Positions 23,363 through 35,431 of a stretch of DNA of 64,000 nt are shown one piece after another (position 1 is the stretch's first letter; the number at the start of each line of letters is the position of its first letter). The position numbers and the translations under genes were made by a program. The stretch is taken from contig CP136061.1 of NCBI GenBank assembly GCA_032622095.1, positions 261,114,077-261,178,076 of the forward strand. Reading direction: 5' to 3'. Below the pieces are notes generated by a model. That model was not told the DNA's origin, made no database searches, and was given only the letters and a program-made list of their open reading frames with translations. The DNA comes from Siphonodentalium dalli (lineage: Eukaryota > Mollusca > Scaphopoda > Gadilida > Siphonodentaliidae).

Positions 23363-25205
23363 CCAGGGGCCTATACTATAGAATACAATTTTTGTAATAT
23401 TAGCGTTAATTTGTGATTTACAAATTTTGTAATACATATTTTGTGTTCTATAGTATTCGACTGTATTTCTATCAGTGTATTTCTTTCATTGTAGATTGAA
23501 ACTCAACATATGCCCAAAACTCTTTATATGCAAAATACATTGACATGCAATGACTTATATGATCTGTTTTGGCGAACCATCTATATACCGGGATTCACTT
23601 GACCGGAAAATCTTTGCATTTGGTGGAGAAAAAGGGGGCCTGAAAGTTTCATCTGTTCATGTTTTCATAGCACTCGAACGCTACGGCTTCGTAATATGTA
23701 AAAATTCGCAATACGGAATGATAAAGTACGGGCTAAGCTGGTTCTATAGTACAGCGATAATACTATTTTTGTAAAAATTCCGTATTAGATTACAACGGAA
23801 TAGGCTACATAATTGATTTTTCACGCCGTGACCACGACGATGATCCGTGCGAATAATTGTGAGTGCGATTAGCTGGGTACATGTTCTTTGTAATGCAGTC
23901 ACGGAATCTCAATTGTTAACCCATTGAGGTGGTTTACGCTCAATGGAGTTGAAAGGAGATTTTAATTATGAACGGAATTAAAGAGTTAAAGTTTTGGGGC
24001 TTGGGCTCAAAACGTATAAACGATCTTTGTGCGAAGGTACACGGATACGCGGTGAATCGGGGGTGGTGGCATTTCGTGTTGAAACAGTTACTGATAATTT
24101 CAGGCTAAGTTGCGTTAAGAATCAGTGGACCCCAAATATTTACCATGACATTATGAAACATATTTGAACCGCATGGCATTTGTGTGCTCAAGAAGTTTGC
24201 ATTCACCTTGTGGTCTAAACAATTTAATTTGGCCAATAGTGCCGCACAGAATGTTCCATGAGTGAATTCTTAGAAAAAATCGGGGTCTCATGATCCTTAA
24301 CTTACCAATGTAGTAGTGCGTGTTGGTTATAAACCAAATGTCATATGTTGACCTAAATTCAGCCGCTTAGTTGGGTATAAATGGAATGTACCATTAATTA
24401 GGTATAGTTTAAGTAGATGGTGCTATATATATGTTTTAAAATCGAGGTTGGATGTCCCCGGAGACCCTGGACGAGGGAGTGTTCGTCCACATTGGAATTT
24501 CCAAATGAACACCCATCCTTGACACAGGTCGAAAAAACCAAGTCAGAGAACAGCCATCGCACCCCATCATGGGTTTGAATTTTCCCAGATGCATTGTACC
24601 TCAACCTTTTCAACTATTAAGGTCTAGATGTTCCCACTTCTAATATTTCAGCCGGTGTCCCAGCCCTAAGCTAGCTAGACAAATCAGGTTCCATCCTTGG
24701 TAATATTACTATATAAAGTTGATGTGGCCATTTGAAGGGCAACCGATATGTGTGCTTGCCGACCCTTTTCGAAAAACCGTTAATTTCAAATGTTTCATGT
24801 TACATGTTTATGTAACATAAACCATCTGAAAATGGTAAATATTCCATACGATACCGAAGGAATTACTTTTCATATTGCGCAATTGTGGTCAAAATAACCC
24901 AAGTATCGGAAACTAGTCACACATTATGTACCTTTATTCATCAACTAAATCACTCACCAACTGACACAAATAGGCATTGCCATATCATTCGCATATATCA
25001 TTAGAGTAATTTCCCTTGATAAAATCACAAATGTTTAGATGTGCGTTTGACGAACGGTGGTCGATAGTACTCGATTTGCCGTCTTTTTGTGATTTACAAG
25101 AAATCGCGTTAGCTGCTAGATTACAGTGGTCCATAGTACTCGACACCTTCTGTACGGCTCAAATAAGCCTGCTATTACAAAAAATGTATTCTATAGTATA
25201 GGCCC
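23363..25205. mobile_element. Candidate 1.84-kb TIR element
   Basis: The left end is GGGGCCTATACTATAGAATA followed by CAATTTTTGTAATA. The right end inverted begins the same way and continues CATTTTTTGTAATA, so about 36 bp pair with few differences. The interior contains related CTATAGTA stretches (near 23450, 23745, 25065 and 25130). ORFs inside (for example 23550-23774) are not recognised. No clear TSD was found. It could also be two solo copies of a short repeat in opposite orientation. Confidence 0.4.
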
Positions 25206-25308
25206 CAGGTGTTATCGGCCCCCTTAACACTGTGTGTTCATGTGTGGCCTAGACGTTACATGTGCAAGATGTAAATGTGAACTACAGACAGAACATTTCC
25301 CACTGACT

Positions 25309-25615
25309 CAGATGCCCGGATCTTATTTCTCGGATACCGGTGGCGAGTGATGCCCGGATCTTATTTGTCGGATACCGGTGGCGAGTGATGCCCGGATCTT
25401 ATTTGTCGGATACCGGTGGCGAGTGATGCCCTGATCTTATTTCTCGGATACCGGTGGCGAGTGATGCCCGGATCTTATTTCTCGGATACCGGTGGCGAGT
25501 GATGCCCGGATCTTATTTCTCGGATACCGGTGGCGAGTGGTGCCCGGATCTTATTTATCGGACACCGGTGGTGAGTGATGCCCGGATCTTATTTCTCGGA
25601 TACCGGTGGCGACTG
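25309..25615. repeat. 38-bp tandem repeat, eight units
   Basis: The unit is GATGCCCGGATCTTATTTCT followed by CGGATACCGGTGGCGAGT, repeated eight times with few changes. It shares its 38-bp length but no sequence with the satellite at 11927. It is GC-rich relative to its surroundings. Confidence 0.95.
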
Positions 25616-27082
25616 GTGTCACATCACATTGGTTTTCCAAGATTCCAGTCAGTAATTTGAAATTTCTTTCGTTGTGATACTATTTACCCTATCTATGTTA
25701 ATTAACTATTGAGCGTTCATAAGAATATAATTAACATTATCTTTACTTACAGTGTTCGCCTGAATAAAGCATGTTCCAAATAATAGAAAGAAACAAGAAT
25801 TTTTAGAGTCATTTCTGACGATACTTCTATTGGTTTTGTTCGCGCACTTCTCCTTTGTGCTGCACATACAATGAACAATATACCTATACTGTATATATAT
25901 ATATATATACTGATACAAAAGAAATATTGACTAGAAAATATATATGACTACGCTATAAATCCACAACACATATTAAACAAATTGAAAGCTATCGGCTTTT
26001 ATGTTGCATGTGCATCAACATAGCTTTTAATATGTAATAACGTTCATAAATACAACGATTTAAAGAATTCAAGGTAAACAGCTCCAACTCTATAATTTGG
26101 ACTGAGAACTTCCCGAGCTAGGTAATCGAACAGACCGGGTGTAGCTAGTTCTACACTCGAGTACAACCCAAATGATGGCAGCGAACTGCAACAGACACAA
26201 TTATAAACAATATTACTTCAAGATACATATTAATATTACTTCAAGATACACATTAATATTACTTCAAGATACACATTAATATTACTTCAAGATGCACATT
26301 AATATTACTTCAAGATACACATTAATATTACTTCAAGAAAATTGATTGAAGCTTGGCCTGCGTTCAACTCGTTATATGAGTATGGATATGTCATCTAGTT
26401 CGTTGGCAAGTGGAACAGTCGAACTATACTCGGTTCGAATCTCTCTCTCAGACTAAAGTCCTTCTCAGAAATAACTATAAATTCCCACAACACACCTAAC
26501 GCAACACTACTTGTATAGCCTACATATTTAAACCTTATATGATCATATTAACAATAAAAACTAGGTTTTAAATATTTAGTTTAATATTTATTCTGAACAG
26601 AACAAACTTTAGAACCACGTTGCTTTAGTCTCTGGGGGAATTACTGAATTAGTTAGAATGTATTGACGACTACCACGACATACCAAACTATTTCGGAATA
26701 GGGTTCATAAACACTATGTGGGGTATTTGAGTATATTTACATACTAAGTGTGGTTATCACTAAATCCAGCATTCTGATTGGTCGGCGCACACGTGGCTAG
26801 TTGCAAGTATTTCTCGGTGAACGCGCAACAGCTCATAACTGCAGCATCATAACAACATCGACGCGTCATAGGTTTTGGAAAGACGAACGCGTAATGTTTT
26901 GGGCGCATTTGGACTTGCGCAGGATTGACTTAATAAATCATCGGGTTTCAATATAAAGAGAAATTGTTCCTGTTAACTTTTGCCAAGGGTGCTATGGGAT
27001 ATTTTGGGCTGATTTTGTCACGATACACTTTTCGATTTAAATACATTTACAAAAGTGGCTTTTTCGCTAAATGTATATAAAT
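25616..27082. other. AT-rich spacer with a 23-bp tandem repeat
   Basis: It contains a (TA)n run near 25893-25911 and about six units of AATATTACTTCAAGATACAC plus ATT at 26207-26337. A B-box-like GGTTCGAATC occurs at 26432 with a weak A-box-like TTGGCAAGTGG 30 bp upstream, too poor for a tRNA call. No gene is seen. Confidence 0.6.
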
Positions 27083-27242
27083 ATAAGGATTAACTGTCAT
27101 GTGGACTGATTTTATGGAGATGTAACCGTGAGGTAAGTGGTCATAACTTGTATGTAAAACCCTTCGGGTTTTACACAAGTTATGACCACTTACCTCACGG
27201 TTACATCTCCATAAAACAGTCCACATGACAGTTTATCCTTAT
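27083..27242. repeat. Near-perfect 160-bp hairpin
   Basis: The left arm starts ATAAGGATTAACTGTCATGT and runs to GTAAAACCC. The right arm is its complement after a TTC loop. About 77 bp pair with only a few small differences. The arms carry GGAGATGTAACCGTGAGGTA and GTGGTCATAACTTG. It could be a foldback transposon remnant or, if transcribed, a long hairpin RNA. Confidence 0.92.
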
Positions 27243-28479
27243 TTGACGATGTGGTGTAACCGTGGTTCATAAGAGTCCGAAATAGGAGAGGTTGTATTTT
27301 CGTGACTTGGATTAATTTATTTCAATTAAATTTGTTCAGTTGATTAGATTAAAACAATGAGTTGTGTACAAATAAAAGCACCCAAGATGAAATGATTCCG
27401 ATTGGAGTCAGGAATATAAATTCAAGAACTATTGTGTAACCATAATAAAAACGCCAAAATTAGTACAAGAATACATAATGGCAAATAAATGAAACAAAAT
27501 TACCGAGGTTATACATCGAAATATGTAAAGTAGTTTCTAACATCGTAATATTTCCGAATTCAACATTGGGTGACAACATTGGAAAGTTTCAAATCTTAAA
27601 AGCATAAATTTTCAGACAATGTGATAGGTGATCTACAACGATCACTTTATCACAAGTGTTGACCATCTCCTTATTTTCAATGAAATTGAGTGTGTGGTTT
27701 TTCGGTATACGCGCACTACATAACAAAACAGGTAAGATTCATGCATACCCTCTCTGACTCTCGGAATAATGATATGTTTGACCAGCATCTCCTATCAAGG
27801 GGTAGCGCCCTCTAACGGATTTTGAGCAGGAGGGTACTAAATACACACTGGACCCTGATTGGTTAATTGGATAGCTTATATGTATAGATAATAAATTAAG
27901 GAAATCATTCATGCTTGGATTTCAACAATAAGAACATAACATTGGATTATGACCAATGTTGTGCTTTCAAGTTTGAAATTTTCAGTGTGCGGTGTAAAAT
28001 ATCAATATGTTTTACCTGCGATACTGAAGCTACTTTCAAACATACGAAATTTAAATGTACAAGTCATACCCGACGATACCCGACGATACCCGACGATATG
28101 AATTTTTGTTGTTGACAAGTGTGCACAGATAACAATCTTTCATATTATATGTGCCTTCCACAATTGTGGAAATGTTGTATATTTCCACATCGGTACAGGC
28201 TGTTAAACGTTAGTATGGAGGCCTATGGGAATAATTAACTAGAGTTGCGTCCCTTTAGTTTTAACAGTGTATCTAGAATAAAAAACTTCTGACGCGCGAT
28301 TGCCCCATAATATTTAAACAAATGACAATGGAAAGAAACAATTCCCATTGCATGTAAAAATGTAGGTGTTTTCTAGCCTTAAACGCGATCGTTTGCAAAG
28401 AAAACTGGGAGGTTATGGCTGGGTATGGCTACCGATTTTTGTGCAAACATTTTCAGTATTGTAGAAAACGTATCTTGAA
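27243..28479. other. Spacer, no gene seen
   Basis: The only small structures are three direct copies of ACCCGACGAT near 28070-28098 and a palindrome, TTCCACAATTGTGGAA, near 28155. The ORF at 27915-28115 is not recognised. Confidence 0.45.
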
Positions 28480-28610
28480 ATGTCTAAATAACCTGATAAT
28501 TCGAGCGTCTGCACCTATGTTGTAATTATTGTTCAATGTTCGAATCCTGGTTCGTGGATTTCTTCCTAAGGCAACACAAGCGAGGTGTCTTAGTTATTAA
28601 GTGCCACCTA
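28480..28610 (+). mobile_element. Decayed tRNA-derived SINE head
   Basis: GAGCGTCTGC followed about 35 bp later by GTTCGAATCCTGG matches the order of anticodon-arm-side and B-box sequences in tRNA-derived SINEs. The A box is degraded. No tail or TSD is clear. This is a motif-level call only. Confidence 0.35.
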
Positions 28611-28668
28611 TAGAAAAAAGAACTTAGGGTCTGTATAATCATAATGATTATGATGTGATTATAATTAC

Positions 28669-29217
28669 GTGCGCTCGCGCAACAGTATGGCGATCAGACA
28701 GATTCGTACCTTGGTGTCACTCTACTCCGTTTCACTCCATGACGTCACCAAAAACGACGTAAAACCTCGTGGCGTTCTGACATTTTTACTGTGCCGCGTT
28801 TTTGCTATGTTTATTTTATGTGTTGTTTTCGATTATTTGTTTGTCGCCGATTTCGCCATTTATCGGGATTCCCTGTTTCTATATTTAAAACTGGCATGCT
28901 CGTAGTGAGCCTCGGTTTCGATTTTTTCTCCCAGGTCAAAATACGTCAGAGTTATGACAAAAATAGATCGACCTACATTTTCTCCATCAGAACTCTACAT
29001 CAAAGAGTATATAGACTCCTTCGGGACCTACATAGACTTCTTCATTTGGGTATTTTTACTTATAATTGGGAAGTTTTATCATTTTTGGTTCGTGCGAAGA
29101 CCTCTTTTTATCATGCGGGAAAAGAGACATTCAAAACGCGATTTCGTAATTCGACGCAATTGGCTGAATAGCCTAACCATCAACCGAGTTCCGGGTCAAA
29201 TACGACGAATGACGTAA
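28669..29217 (+). other. Overlapping unassigned ORFs (possible small gene, weak)
   Basis: Three overlapping plus-strand frames lie at 28669-28905, 28791-29171 and 28954-29217. The last would give 87 residues with one hydrophobic segment, FIWVFLLIIGKFYHFW, and a basic C-terminal half (REKRHSKRDFVIRRN). The local sequence is less AT-rich than its surroundings and carries ATGACGTCACC just upstream (28739). No family is recognised. The frames overlap in different phases, as expected by chance. It could be an old retroelement fragment, an exon or noise. Confidence 0.2.
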
Positions 29218-29807
29218 CACAAAACAAAACGCATTGGTTGACACCGTTTGAAGAGTTTATTGTTACATAAAATGATCGTTATTGATTAATTATTGATTAA
29301 TTCTTGATATTTATTGTTGCATATTGGCTGTTATCAATATTTACATAAATGGTATTAATTATTTCTTATAATTGCTCCTTCGGTCAACTTTGACTATCGG
29401 AAAATGAAAATATGCCGCTGAAAATAAAAATGTAACCGATATTAAAGTCTCATCCTTTCGGCAACATGGAATTGGTTTTAATTACTTAAATGATTAATAT
29501 AGTAATTTGCCTTTTATCTGTGATGAAATGAGAAATGGTAATTGTCTTGTTTTGCTAACATTAAATTAAATTACATAAATTAAGTAAAATACAGTGAAAT
29601 TATTTTTTAATTATTACTTTTTTGCGCACGTTGGCATCTCTCTGAGTGCATTCTAGTTATGATTATGATGCACGTCAACTCTCCCGAATTCAGCGTGGTT
29701 GTGACTAATTTTAGCACTGGCCGCTCGAAAACATTCAGTTCCTTCAAGCCTCAGGGGTCACTCTTTAAAGAAATTTAGTTGTCCTTCCTGGACTGTTGAC
29801 GATGTAA
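29218..29807. other. Spacer, no gene seen
   Basis: This is AT-rich sequence without a recognisable feature. Confidence 0.45.
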
Positions 29808-30140
29808 CAGGGAATAAGACTAACTCATTGATTTTCACAGGAAATAAGACTAACTCATTGATTTTCATAGGGAATAAGACTAACTCATTGATTTTCATAG
29901 CGACTCGTTTTTGGAAAGATATACGATACTATTTATAAAATTGTATTTGCATAAACACCAATGAGGACGGTAACAAAACAACATATTCATAATAAAATAA
30001 ATTAACTAATAAATAAACACCAATGAGGACGGTAACAAAACAACATATTCATAATAAAATAAATTAATAAATAAATAAACACGAATGAGACGGTAACAAA
30101 ACAACATATTCATAATAAAATAAATTAATAAATAAATTAA
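29808..30140. repeat. Two small tandem repeats: 30 bp x3 and ~62 bp x3
   Basis: GGAATAAGACTAACTCATTG plus ATTTTCATA repeats three times with a 30-bp period (29811, 29841, 29871). A unit of about 62 bp containing CACCAATGAGGACGGTAACA then repeats three times (from about 29954, 30017 and 30080). Confidence 0.92.
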
Positions 30141-30433
30141 TGTTAAAATGCAACATATCATCGTGAAAATATGTTCATATTGGACATAAATATATACATT
30201 GGTTCATAATGGACTTATATGATTTTTAGATAAGCCCATAGTGGACTTTACACGTTTTTCCGTTTTATGGCGTGGGTCACAGTGAAAACACATTATAAAG
30301 AGCGTTACATCTGGTAAGTCGATTTAAGTTCATAACTTCACATAGAGCGTGAACAATAATCCCAATATGAGTTTATTTGTGTTTTTGAAATAAGTTCAAC
30401 ATGAGCTTATTTTTCTGGATAACAGACTGGAAC
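30141..30433. other. Spacer related to the repeat at 52717 and 53021
   Basis: AAAGAGCGTTACATCTGGTA at about 30296 closely matches 53072 and 52765. Short GGTTCATAATGGAC-type phrases are shared as well. This looks like a diverged copy of that repeat. Confidence 0.4.
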
Positions 30434-30932
30434 TAGATCATGCCATGAATCTCTACTATGGCTAACGCTCGTATAGAGATCATATTCCACCAGTACAAAA
30501 CCTGGGAACTTTTTTAAGTTTTGACAGAGAACCTTATAAAGTCGAAATAATAACACAGGGAATATGTTTCTTTGTTATTATCTGTTCCTTAATAAGGTAC
30601 TTCACTATAGATGCTTGTCCCAACTCGAAAATTCACGATTTAAGTGAATTTGCGAGCGATTTTGCTTCGCGTCGCATACAATTGTGGCATGTTTATTGCG
30701 ATATCGGCTCACAGAAGTCAGAGAAAAGCATGTAATTTTGAATTGGGGCATTCGCCTACAGTGAAGTACATTATTACGGTAAAGATAACAACTGACATAT
30801 ATATTACCCGCGTTATGTTTTCGGCTTTATAAGGTTCCCTGTCAAAACTTCGAAAAGTTCCCAGGTTTTGTACTGGTGGAATATTATCTGTATACGGCCG
30901 TTATCCAGAGTAGAGATTCATGCCATGATCTA
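30434..30932. mobile_element. MITE family B, copy 2
   Basis: The ends are TAGATCATGCCATGAATCTC and its inverse, as in the copy at 9820. The flanks AGACTGGAAC and AGGCTGGAGC match at 8 of 10 positions, a decayed TSD. The interior aligns in the orientation opposite to that of copy 1, including GCGATTTTGCTTCGCGTCGC and TTTATTGCGATATCGGCTC. Confidence 0.88.
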
Positions 30933-30996
30933 AGGCTGGAGCATGCCATGGCTATAGCTATATTTCTGGGCCACATAAGTAGTATTGGCTGCAACT

Positions 30997-31063
30997 CTGG
31001 CCCACCCCCCCCCCCCCCCTCGCTCGATGCCACTCTGGCCCATCGAGCGAGGGGGTGGGCCAG
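30997..31063. repeat. C-tract hairpin
   Basis: CTGGCCCACC, a run of C and CTCGCTCGATG face CATCGAGCGAGGGGGTGGGC plus CAG across a ~10-bp loop. The C run in the left arm has expanded beyond its partner. A third ACTCTGGCCCAT occurs just downstream at about 31091. Confidence 0.85.
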
Positions 31064-31400
31064 AAAAATAAAAACAAAATCCTGGGACTGACACTCTGGC
31101 CCATGGGTGTATTTGGTGCATAGCTGTCCTATTGTCCTTCACATTCAGTATTCCAACATATACACCCCTGTAGAATGTTCTCGTGTAGTAAATATACAAA
31201 CCCAATCTCATTCCCAAACATAACACATAAACGCATATACCTTAGCAATCTGTATTGCACCAGTAAAAATGTGGCAATTATGTTGATAGAGTTGTCGCTC
31301 CTTGGTCGGTCTTCACCAGGTGAGATGCACATGCATCGTTTCAATTTTAAAATCTATATCAAGATGAATATATTCTGTAACGACCATGCACAGGGTGTAA

Positions 31401-31612
31401 TCAGGGGGGGGGGGGGGGGGGGTAGTACAAAATTTGCAGGAAGGTATGTCGCGGTGGTGGGTGGCCAGAGGGGCAAAACACGCGTTTTTTACAACCTCAT
31501 GCAAATTAATTTGTTTTGCAGGTTTGGGGGTGGTGCGTCCCCGAAAATGCCATATGCAAAAAACACGGCATACATTCCCGCAAATTTGTTACTACCCCCC
31601 CCCCCCCCCCCG
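31401..31612. mobile_element. Small TIR element with poly-G / poly-C termini
   Basis: The left end is a G run followed by TAGTACAAAATTTGCAGGAA. The right end inverted is a G run followed by TAGTAACAAATTTGCGGGAA, and both continue to TGTATG or TATG. The flanks GTGTAATCA and GCGTAATTC are similar, a possible worn TSD. At about 210 bp with no ORF it is MITE-like, with termini expanded by slippage. Confidence 0.7.
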
Positions 31613-32797
31613 GCGTAATTCTAATTTTTAACGTCGCCAATTATATAAATAAACCGACCAAGGTCACGATTTTCCGCAACTCACTCGATGATTGAAATAA
31701 CGATTGTTTTCCTGAATTTTTTTACTGCGGGGTTAGTTAAACGGAACTTATTTATTCAAGACCAGGTTGTAAAATGCCTGAAAAAAACACACAGCATCCC
31801 AGTGTACTAAAATCGTGGGTATTATCTGTCGATCGATGGCCAGACAAGTGTCGCTGGCGAATATTCGTGTGATTTCGAGGAGGGAATTTGTTTTTTAAAT
31901 GAAGACGAACGATATTTTGGTTGTTGTACATCATTTTGATGTTTGGATTATCCTATCGAATTAGTTAAGCAGTTTAATTATTTGCATGACATTTGACAAG
32001 TATTGTAACGGAACGTTAATACACTGACAAGATAGCACGGCATGTTTTCAGACATTTCGTAATATACAACTATATGGTACCAGAATATGAATGTAAAAAT
32101 GCATATAAAATGCATCTTTACCGAAACTAGCGACATGAGAAGTAACATTTCTGTAGTTCTATACATGTACATGTATGTAACGGTGCTACTGTCATTACCT
32201 TCAAATATATGTATGATTGATTCTTGCGAAATAATTGCATGGTAATTTACGGGCAACTTTCGGTGGAACTGCAGATAATTTTACTTATCACGTTATTAGC
32301 TGGTATTCTGGTACCATATCATTTTCTATATGATAAATGCCTGCAAAACATAGGGTACGCTGAATGAGACACCCACGACTCGGGAGATTAAAACACCTTG
32401 TCCCGACATTCGGTTGTAACTAGCAATCCGATTAGCTATAACTTTTTGTTCAAATTACCATGTCCACCGTCACCCTTTATATTGGATTTCCAGAGAACGT
32501 GATCGAATCATCGGTGATATATGAATGACCCTGAATGAATGAACCGGCAGTTACCGAGAATCGTGACGTTGCTCTAATACGTCGTGCTTGACGCCACCTG
32601 ACGACGAATCCATCGGTCGGTGACTGAATTCTTATTTTTGTTAATTAATGTTAAAACATGAAAACCACACTTAAATTTGAGGTCATATGGCTATTGTTAT
32701 GGGAACATATATTGTGCCTCTTTTGCATATATGGGTGGAGTAGAGCTTACAATGTGCATGTGGACCGTTTAAACATATTTTATTTGCTCAGTGCATA
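31613..32797. other. Unique spacer, no gene seen
   Basis: Short ORFs only (31752-31934 minus, 31978-32256 minus, 32658-32855 plus). None has a recognised domain. Confidence 0.45.
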
Positions 32798-34300
32798 CAC
32801 TCTAAGAATTAGGGGTTCTTTGGGGTTCTTTGAAGAACTCAAGGGTTCTCTGTAAGAACTCAAAGGTTCCTCGGTGTCAGAAAAGGTTCTCTGTAATCGA
32901 TAGGGTTCGTCGGTGTGTAACTAGGGTTCTCTTGGATGCTGAAGGGTTCTTCGTGATCAAACAATAATGCAGTGGATGCATGTGCCATGGAGCCGAATTG
33001 AGTGATTAACATGAATAAAACATCAACCAGAGAGAAAGGAGTACGTGTTTGTTCGCAGGGTTGGGGAATGGTAATGTATAATAGTAATGCATTGCAATGC
33101 AATCTTTGAAACGTGAGCAGAAGTTTGTTTCAGACTCAGAGCAGTTTTCGTCCAACTATAATTTGTATTTTAAAAGGTAAATTTCCCACGGTTTTCAGTC
33201 AACGCTACTTAGTAGGAGTAGGAGATACGACACCTTTCTCGATAAGATAGTTATCGATCAAGATATGAGGTATATTTGCATTTTTTTATTACCCATTCGC
33301 CGATGATTCGGAATCGGAATTTGGCGGCAAACTTAGTAAGTTACTCTGAACAATATAATTTAAATGATTAGTCAATAGTGAAGTACCATCGGCTGGCAGA
33401 ATTCCTGGAACAATTAGTAGGAGACGCGAGTCGTTTCAGCGTTGGGTCGGCATCGATCGGTGGTCAGGTTGGGCATAGTCGACAGTCTACAGACTACAGT
33501 TACCAAGTTTTCTGAAACTCGATTCTCTTAAAATGCACCCTAATCGGTTAAATTATTTCGATAATTCTATCTAAATACATCTTAGATATTATTCGGATCA
33601 GCTCTCCCCGTCGAAAAAGTGATAGTTGGACCAAAACGACACTTGAGAAAAGTTTGTTTACAATATCAACGTATTGAATACGTGGAGCCGACAACGTTAT
33701 CGCACGTCCGTCCGCTAATCGTAAAATACACACAAATATGTGTTAAAGTGCAGACTAATTCACCACCTTCGTGTGTTCAAGAATATGAATCACACCAAAA
33801 TTAAGCGAATTGTATATGGAATGTGTATGTATAAGCTGCCATGTATATATCATTCCCCAAATGCTTCAATATCATGACAATCTATATTAGTTATTATAAA
33901 AAACCTCAAAGTTTACGGAACATCGCGATGTACGCAAGAACCACGTTGGGATAGATTATGGTTCCCTTAAGAACCCTGTTATGATATATGAAAGGTTCTC
34001 TGAAGAACCCTCGTGTGACCCGTATGATGGGGTCCCCCGACGTACCATCTGGGGTTCTTATAAAGGTTCCCTGAATAACCATGTTGGAATATATTATGGT
34101 TCCCTTAAGAACCCTGTTCTGCAATGAACATGGTTCTCTGAAGAACCCTCTGGGGGTTCTTCTGTGGAACATTACGGTATGGTTCTTCAGTAGAACCTTA
34201 TGATGGGGTCCTTTGAAGCACCAAATCAGGTGCTCCTATTGTGACAAGGTGAAGATCCATTTTGGGTTCTCTGAAGGACTTGTGGTTCTAAGAGTGTAGT
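32798..34300. mobile_element. 1.5-kb element with GGTTCT/AGAACC palindromic subterminal repeats
   Basis: The left end is TACACTCTAAGAATTAGGGG. The right end inverted is TACACTCTTAGAACCACAAG. Both subterminal regions (32810-32960 and 33930-34270) consist of many GGGTTCTTTGAAGAACCC-like motifs in both orientations. Flanking GTGCA and GTGTA may be a worn TSD. The middle (33000-33890) has no recognisable transposase. Elements with ACTCTAAGAA ends and this motif are, to my knowledge, common in fishes and invertebrates as non-autonomous DNA transposons. Confidence 0.7.
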
Positions 34301-34440
34301 GTAAACATACACACGGACAAAAGGGGTGGGATGACAAGTGCTGTCACTTACAATAGCATCCTCTCCCCATTGTCAAAACACTGAATATATACAAATTAAA
34401 CGCTTGCAATAGCAAGGAAATGTGTTATAACGGGGACATG

Positions 34441-34572
34441 TCTCTATTCCGAAGGTTCGCTTGTCCAAAGGTTCACTATTCCGAAGGTTCACTATTCCGA
34501 AGATTCGCTATTCCGAAGATTCACTATTCCGAAGGTTCGCTATTCCGAAGGTTCGCTATTCCGAAGGTTTTT
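34441..34572. repeat. 16-bp tandem repeat, about eight units
   Basis: The unit is CCGAAGGTTCGCTATT with CAC/CGC and GGTT/GATT variants. The ORF through it (34420-34656) is a frame product of the repeat. Confidence 0.92.
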
Positions 34573-35431
34573 ATTATTTTAAGGTTAATTCTATATTATA
34601 AACTATTGAGAGGGTTTATTATCACGAAGACTCTTTTTATGAAGGAAATAACTTAAAACATTATAACAATAAATGTGATTTTGTTTGTTTTCGCGGGTTT
34701 TCTTGAGATTTAATGTCAATACGGGTGACGTTATTTCTCAATACAGCTTCACGTCACGCAGCCCACACAATTGCTATGTTTCCATACGATTTAATGTCAT
34801 TACGTATGACATATATTATCTCAATAATCTTAGAGCTACAGGCGGATTATAACAGTGGGGGGTATAACGCTTAATGAATACTGGAGGCTATACTGCGTAG
34901 CAGAATATCGCTGAATAGACGGACATTTCCCACCAATGATTATGAATCCGTCTGTGCTTGTATTATATATTAGTCTGTCCCCTGCCCGTTGTTCCTGAAA
35001 ACAATTCCAAATGAATTGTTGACCATTGTAATTTATTACATGATCCTACCCTTATTCCATTCAATAAACCCATTCAATAAATTGTGACATTAAACGTTCG
35101 TTTAATAACAGGAAATATTACCAGGTCACTTTTGACTTCCGGTTTGTCGTCTGTTTACACTCCGTACACTACGTCTCAAAATACTATGGCTTTCAATATT
35201 TTTCCAACGAACTATAATGAATGAAAATTTTAAAAGTTATGTCATTAAATATACGGCCTTAAATATGCCAAAGAGTCTTTGTGTATCTGAGACTATGTCT
35301 TCGTGCGTACAAACAATGCATAGTTATGTGAATCGTCATCGCATGCCTTATAGAAGCTGATGTTAGTTTTGCATCCAATTTGTTGATTTAAGTATGTTTT
35401 GTCGAGGTTTTGGATCATGTAATCAATAGAA
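34573..35431. other. Spacer, no gene seen
   Basis: Two short CATTCAATAAA duplicates lie near 35059-35083. Nothing else is recognisable. Confidence 0.45.

Noticed and set aside
11927-25615. CRISPR-like arrays of 28-38-bp repeats
   Set aside because: The units are directly adjacent with no unique spacers, and the context is a eukaryotic genome; these are satellites and minisatellites.
26395-26445. Possible tRNA gene (TTGGCAAGTGG plus GGTTCGAATC)
   Set aside because: The A- and B-box-like motifs are only 30 bp apart, the arms do not pair into a cloverleaf and there is no acceptor stem.
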